From the NCBI RefSeq assembly GCF_040834005.1, contig NZ_CP162129.1:5390501-5454500 (forward strand): a stretch of 64,000 nt of DNA. The letters are read 5' to 3'. Positions 60,212-64,000 of the stretch are shown one piece after another. The translations under genes and the position numbers were made by a program. The DNA comes from Paenibacillus sp. PL2-23 (GTDB taxonomy: Bacteria > Bacillota > Bacilli > Paenibacillales > Paenibacillaceae). Position 1 is the stretch's first letter. Each line of letters starts with the position of its first letter. The notes under the pieces were generated by a model. The model did no database searches. It was not told the origin of the DNA and was given only the letters and a program-made list of their open reading frames with translations.

Positions 60212-62851
60212 TCAGGCAATCAGTCCAAGCCACTGCCAGTACGGCACGCAGAGCGCCGCGATCAGCAGAACCGCGAGGCCGTAGCCAAGCGCTGTCCGGC
60301 TGCCTTGTTTATGTGTGAAAGCCTTGCCTTCTGTGCTGTAATAAGCCGTCAGATAAGTGGGAGACTGGTAAGCGAAGAAAAACGGGTCCGTCGCCAGCAA
60401 AATAATAAATACCAGCACCCAAGGGTGAATGCCCGCGGCCTCCCCCAGAGGCACAATAGCCGTCACAAGCAATATAACGGCTGGATCGTCCCGAACGATT
60501 AGCGTTACGCCAAAAGAAATAAGCGCCACAGCCAGCAGGAACAGCATCGGAGAGTCCAGCAGAGCGACGAGCGGACCGCCCACGTAGCCCGACAGCCATT
60601 CGGCGATGCCAAGCTGCTCCGCAACACCCGCGAAGCTGAAGGCGGCGCCGAGGAACAGCAGGAACGTCCAATCCATACCGGAGCCCAGCCTTTCCCTGTC
60701 GAGCGCCCCGCTGACGGTCAGCACAGAGAAGCCCGCCAGCATTATCCAGACGGGGGCGATGCCGTGAAGGGGCTCCAGCATCATGCCGACAATGCAGCTT
60801 ACGACAGTCCAGAGCACAAGCTTCTCTTCCCTGGACAGGGGACCCAGCAGAGACAGTTGCTCGTCCAGCACCTCCGGCTTAATCGGCTTCGGCGGCTGAA
60901 TGCCGCGGAATGCCCAGAGCAGCAGCCCGAGCATAACCGCCGTGAACAGGAGGAACGCGGGCAGCGCGTACAGCAGCCACTGCAGCCATGAGACCGGCTG
61001 ATCCTTGGCGGCAAGCCCATAGGCCATGACATTCGTATAAGAGCCCGTCATGACGAAGGGGGCCGTGAAGCCGAAGAACATCATGGCGACAAGCCCCAGC
61101 CCCGCAGCGCCTCGGCTGCGTTCCGCGAACCCCATAGACTCCGCCAGCGTCTGAGCCATCGGCACGCCGATGGATACCTTGGCCGTTGAGGAGGGAAGCA
61201 GCGGTCCCATGAGCGTACCACCCGCTACAATGCCCCAGAGCTGCCCTCGGTAATGCGAGGGGAATCGCTTAAGCGCGTGCAGGGCGAACCGATACGTAAT
61301 GCCCGACTTCGTAATGACCGCGCTGACGGCCATAATGCCGATCATATAGAGCCACGACGTGGAGCCGTAGCCGGACAGCGCAGCCTCCGGGGCGGCTACG
61401 CCTCCCAGCACCCAGAGCAGAATCATGCCGAGCGCCACAATATAATCGGGGATGACCCGGGACACCCATAGCAGCACAGCGGCCAGCGCAATGCCGATGA
61501 AGCGAATGGCCGGCTGAGTCAAATCGCCCTGTGGCTCCAGCAGGAAGGACACCACCACGCACAGCAGCGCCCCTGCAGCCGCTAACGCTTTGACGAAGCC
61601 TCCGTTCCCTCCGAGCGCCAGCAGTCCCGCCCCTTGAGCCAGACGCTGGCTTCGGGCTCTCAGCAGCTTCTGCCTCGCAAGGCTCAGGGAACGCTCTGAC
61701 TCCATTCTCGCGGAGGCCGCATTCTCCGCGAGCTGCATGTAGTCCATGGCCTGCCGCGTGCGTCCTGTTCGTCTGCATAGCTCCATACCGCGCTCATACA
61801 GCGCGGACAGCTCTTGCGGCGCGAAGGCATGGCCATCATGCAGAGCCAGCTCCAGCACGGCCAAGCCCTCCTCTGGAGCATGCGCCTCGCAGTAAGGCAA
61901 GTACTCCCGCAGCACACCGAAGCGACCGGCAATCTGCTGCCGCGGACAATCCTTTACGGCCTCATGAAGTTCGTCCCACTCCGGCTTCGAGAGCGCAGCC
62001 AAGCCCTTCTCGTAGGCATCCAGCGCCGCCTGCCAATAAGCAAGGCCGCTCATCAGCCGGCATAAGAGGCCCCACTGCCCTTCTGCCTCGTAATAAGCTG
62101 CCGCTTGCAGCCCCCAGCTCCCCCGTTCCGCATCGCTGTACTCTCGCTTGGCGAATTCCTTCATTCTGGCGGCATAGGCAGGCTGCAGGCAAAGCTGATT
62201 CGATCCCTCATCAATGGCAATGTATAGCCTCATAAAAGCATGCTGCTCCACCTCATCCAGCAGCTCGCTCCCGAATTGATGCAGAGCCAGCCCCCTCGTT
62301 GCGACGGGAATAGCCGCGCACCAGGCCAGGAACCGCAGCACTCTGTCTGGCAGCTGTCCCAGCTCATGGGCCAGCCGCATATCCTCGCCGTCCTGCACCT
62401 TCTTCAGCCGGTCATTCGCAGCGATTAACCGCTGAGAGAGCAGACGCACAAAGAAGGCGGTGAACGTCGGGTTCTCGTCTACCAGCCGGTCAAACACCTC
62501 CCGGTGAATGACGAACAAGGAGCAATCGCTCCCTGCAATGGCAGCTGCCGATCGAGGCTCGCCCGTCAGCAGCGCCATCTCTCCCAGCACATCCCCGGCG
62601 CCGATGGTCGCAATCCGCTGCTGCCCTGGCACTTGCTCCAGCTCTTGCGCCGTCTCGTCGCTTGCTGATGAGCTCTCGCCCACATACAGCTCGATTTCGC
62701 CGTTCTCTACAATGAACATGCTGTCCCCGGGGTCGCCCTGCCGGAACAGCGTCTCGCCGCTGGGCAGCTGCCGCTTCTCCATGAGGCCTGCAAGCTTGGC
62801 CAGCTCCAGATTGGACATATTTCGAAACATGGGTATGCTTGTCAGCTTCAT
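60212..62851 (-). CDS. Fusion of a cyclic-nucleotide-binding domain with a DASS/SLC13-type anion transporter
   Basis: An 879-residue protein: an N-terminal cNMP-binding beta-roll (about 1-140), a helical, non-membrane middle of about 260 residues, and a C-terminal DASS (SLC13) carrier with about eleven helices from residue 425. The phosphate-binding cassette LGEMALLTGEPRSAA keeps the Glu and Arg that hold ribose and phosphate, so cAMP binding is plausible. In the carrier, SSTAKVS and YQSPTYL match the paired Ser-x-Thr loops that bind dicarboxylate or sulfate and sodium. It is the first gene of an operon with an adenylate cyclase. Ribosome binding site is weak. Confidence 0.9.
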   Translation of the reverse strand: MKLTSIPMFRNMSNLELAKLAGLMEKRQLPSGETLFRQGDPGDSMFIVENGEIELYVGESSSASDETAQELEQVPGQQRIATIGAGDVLGEMALLTGEPRSAAAIAGSDCSLFVIHREVFDRLVDENPTFTAFFVRLLSQRLIAANDRLKKVQDGEDMRLAHELGQLPDRVLRFLAWCAAIPVATRGLALHQFGSELLDEVEQHAFMRLYIAIDEGSNQLCLQPAYAARMKEFAKREYSDAERGSWGLQAAAYYEAEGQWGLLCRLMSGLAYWQAALDAYEKGLAALSKPEWDELHEAVKDCPRQQIAGRFGVLREYLPYCEAHAPEEGLAVLELALHDGHAFAPQELSALYERGMELCRRTGRTRQAMDYMQLAENAASARMESERSLSLARQKLLRARSQRLAQGAGLLALGGNGGFVKALAAAGALLCVVVSFLLEPQGDLTQPAIRFIGIALAAVLLWVSRVIPDYIVALGMILLWVLGGVAAPEAALSGYGSTSWLYMIGIMAVSAVITKSGITYRFALHALKRFPSHYRGQLWGIVAGGTLMGPLLPSSTAKVSIGVPMAQTLAESMGFAERSRGAAGLGLVAMMFFGFTAPFVMTGSYTNVMAYGLAAKDQPVSWLQWLLYALPAFLLFTAVMLGLLLWAFRGIQPPKPIKPEVLDEQLSLLGPLSREEKLVLWTVVSCIVGMMLEPLHGIAPVWIMLAGFSVLTVSGALDRERLGSGMDWTFLLFLGAAFSFAGVAEQLGIAEWLSGYVGGPLVALLDSPMLFLLAVALISFGVTLIVRDDPAVILLVTAIVPLGEAAGIHPWVLVFIILLATDPFFFAYQSPTYLTAYYSTEGKAFTHKQGSRTALGYGLAVLLIAALCVPYWQWLGLIA

Positions 62852-62934
62852 TGGTACAATCTACCTACTTACCACTCTATTTCCTTCCATCCTATCTGAT
62901 CGAAAAGGAAGATTCAATTAACTTTTGTTATTTT

Positions 62935-63015
62935 TTTGTCGAAAAGTGAAAAAAGTGGCCTATTCTGTCGCGCAAACCGACTGCTGCAACAGGACAAATC
63001 CTCCAGAATGTCGAA
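62935..63015. promoter_or_regulatory. Two Spo0A-box-like sites in the divergent promoter region of the cAMP operon
   Basis: TTTGTCGAA at 62935-62943 matches the extended 0A box; TGTCGAA recurs at 63009-63015, both on the plus strand within 175 bp between the transporter and the 7TMR-DISM sensor genes. Confidence 0.4.
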
Positions 63016-63026
63016 TCTAGTCTCTT

Positions 63027-64000
63027 ATGATGAACAATCCAACTAAGCATATAGTCAAGCACCTGCTGTTTTGTCTTCTGTTCCTCTCTTTGTCGCTTAC
63101 GCTGCGCTGGGTGTGGAATGATATGAATAAGATTCCTGATCAGCCTCAGGCCGTGGGAGGCGTCATTGACCTCCGCGGCTGGGACTTCCAGCATTCGCGA
63201 ACGATTACGCTGCATGGCGAATGGGAATTTTACCCTAATGCGCTGTTTACCCAGGCCACTCTTGCAGCGCTGCCGTCTCCGGTCTCTGCTCAATACCTGC
63301 AGGTTCCCGGCAGCTGGGGGAGTCCATCAAACGGGCAGGAGAAACCCGCCTTCGGCTATGGAACCTACCGGCTTCGCATTCTGGTCGATCAGCCCTTGCA
63401 TCAGCCCTATGTGTTTTGGTTCCACCGAATCGAGACCTCCTCCCTTGTAGAGGTGAATGGAGAGCGTTCGGCGCTCTTTGGTCTTCCTGCGGAACGGGCT
63501 GAGGATTACCGCCCGAAGGTCAAAGCCTATACGGCGGATTACATCGGCAACGGTGTTCAGGAAATCGAGCTGCTCATCCAAGCAGCCAATTACGACAACC
63601 CGTCAAACGGCGGTCTAATTGGACCTGTTCGCTTCGGATCGCAAGCCGCGGTGGATACGGAGCACTTCTATTCCATTGGCTTTCAGTTCGTTGTATTCTT
63701 CGTATTTCTCCTCCACGCTCTCTACGCCTTTCTATTATTTATGTTTAGTGGCAAGCAGGGCCCCTTCCTCACCTTCTTCCTCCTGCTGCTGTTTGCTGCG
63801 ATGTTTGTCATCTCGGATCATGAGAGGCTGCTCCAGCTGTGGCTGTCATTAAATTACACATGGGATATGAAGATACGGCTGATTTCCTACATGTGGATGT
63901 CTTATTTCAACCTGAAGCTGATGAGATCATTTGCGGGACCCGCTTCCCACAGCAGCGCCCGCCCGTTCCGGGCCTTTACTGTCGCTCTCAGCTGCTATAC
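63027..64000 (+). CDS. 7TMR-DISM-type membrane sensor (3' end cut by window)
   Basis: The frame opens at tandem ATGs (63027 and 63030) and is still open at the last base; 324 codons are visible. After an N-terminal membrane helix (about residues 12-30), an extracellular beta-sandwich of about 170 residues follows (ITLHGEWEFYPNALF, YLQVPGSWG, GYGTYRLRILVDQP, FHRIETSSLVEVNGE), which is the 7TMR-DISM extracellular-2 type that binds carbohydrates or similar ligands. Several closely spaced membrane helices begin at about residue 215. The missing C-terminus normally holds a kinase or GGDEF domain. It is divergent from the cNMP-binding transporter operon and may be related to it. Confidence 0.85.
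   Translation, partial: MMNNPTKHIVKHLLFCLLFLSLSLTLRWVWNDMNKIPDQPQAVGGVIDLRGWDFQHSRTITLHGEWEFYPNALFTQATLAALPSPVSAQYLQVPGSWGSPSNGQEKPAFGYGTYRLRILVDQPLHQPYVFWFHRIETSSLVEVNGERSALFGLPAERAEDYRPKVKAYTADYIGNGVQEIELLIQAANYDNPSNGGLIGPVRFGSQAAVDTEHFYSIGFQFVVFFVFLLHALYAFLLFMFSGKQGPFLTFFLLLLFAAMFVISDHERLLQLWLSLNYTWDMKIRLISYMWMSYFNLKLMRSFAGPASHSSARPFRAFTVALSCY

Overview
The window looks like a piece of chromosome from an endospore-forming Gram-positive of the Paenibacillus/Cohnella type. The evidence is moderately high GC, strong GGAGG-type ribosome binding sites, a Spo0E-family phosphatase, a sporulation-type PAS kinase, S-layer-homology and stalk (copper-amine-oxidase-like) surface domains, a CssRS-type two-component pair, and the gene families present. 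No rRNA, tRNA, prophage or CRISPR array was seen. The species is an inference; no search was run.

Layout. 0-8 kb: the 3' end of an ECF41-type sigma factor with its carboxymuconolactone decarboxylase partner; a broken serine dehydratase alpha gene (sdaAA) beside an intact beta gene; prmC-prfA; a DnaA-box cluster; a serine hydrolase; ychF. 8-15 kb: a three-gene sugar ABC transporter (no ATPase), a YcdB/PepSY/SLH surface protein and a solo tnpB element. 15-25 kb: thioredoxin, an Rrf2 regulator with its operator, an acyltransferase, a tandem repeat array built on a 51-bp period, the mobA-GNAT-vanZ-hisC unit, glnS, and an NlpC/P60 hydrolase behind a c-di-AMP riboswitch. 25-33.7 kb: MFS, GNAT, EAL phosphodiesterase, motAB, rluF, a sporulation-type kinase, a second DnaA-box cluster, tadA and Spo0E.

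33.9-50.6 kb is the densest accessory region. An ATP-grasp ligase, a divergent MurE paralogue and an aspartate/glutamate racemase form one operon. Next is a nine-gene operon: glutaredoxin, Crp/Fnr regulator, TVP38, FAD disulfide reductase, a YnjBCD-like ABC transporter with its permease as two genes, and a CDP-alcohol phosphotransferase. It sits behind a perfect Crp/Fnr-architecture palindrome and resembles the E. coli ydjXYZ-ynjABCDEF region. On the other strand is asnB, a second ATP-grasp, a FemX-like aminoacyltransferase and an anchored C39-like cysteine peptidase. Both ATP-grasp operons look like peptidoglycan or peptide-tailoring pathways.

50.8-64 kb is signalling: a secreted helical protein with CssRS-like regulators, a GAF/HD-GYP protein, a second 51-bp-period repeat array, and an operon encoding a cyclic-nucleotide-binding/DASS transporter fusion, a CHASE2 adenylate cyclase, a FecR-domain protein and an NHL-repeat protein. 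The last operon is the best candidate for an undescribed system: a self-contained cAMP-controlled transporter in a phylum where cAMP signalling is uncommon. A 7TMR-DISM sensor, cut by the window end, is divergent from it.
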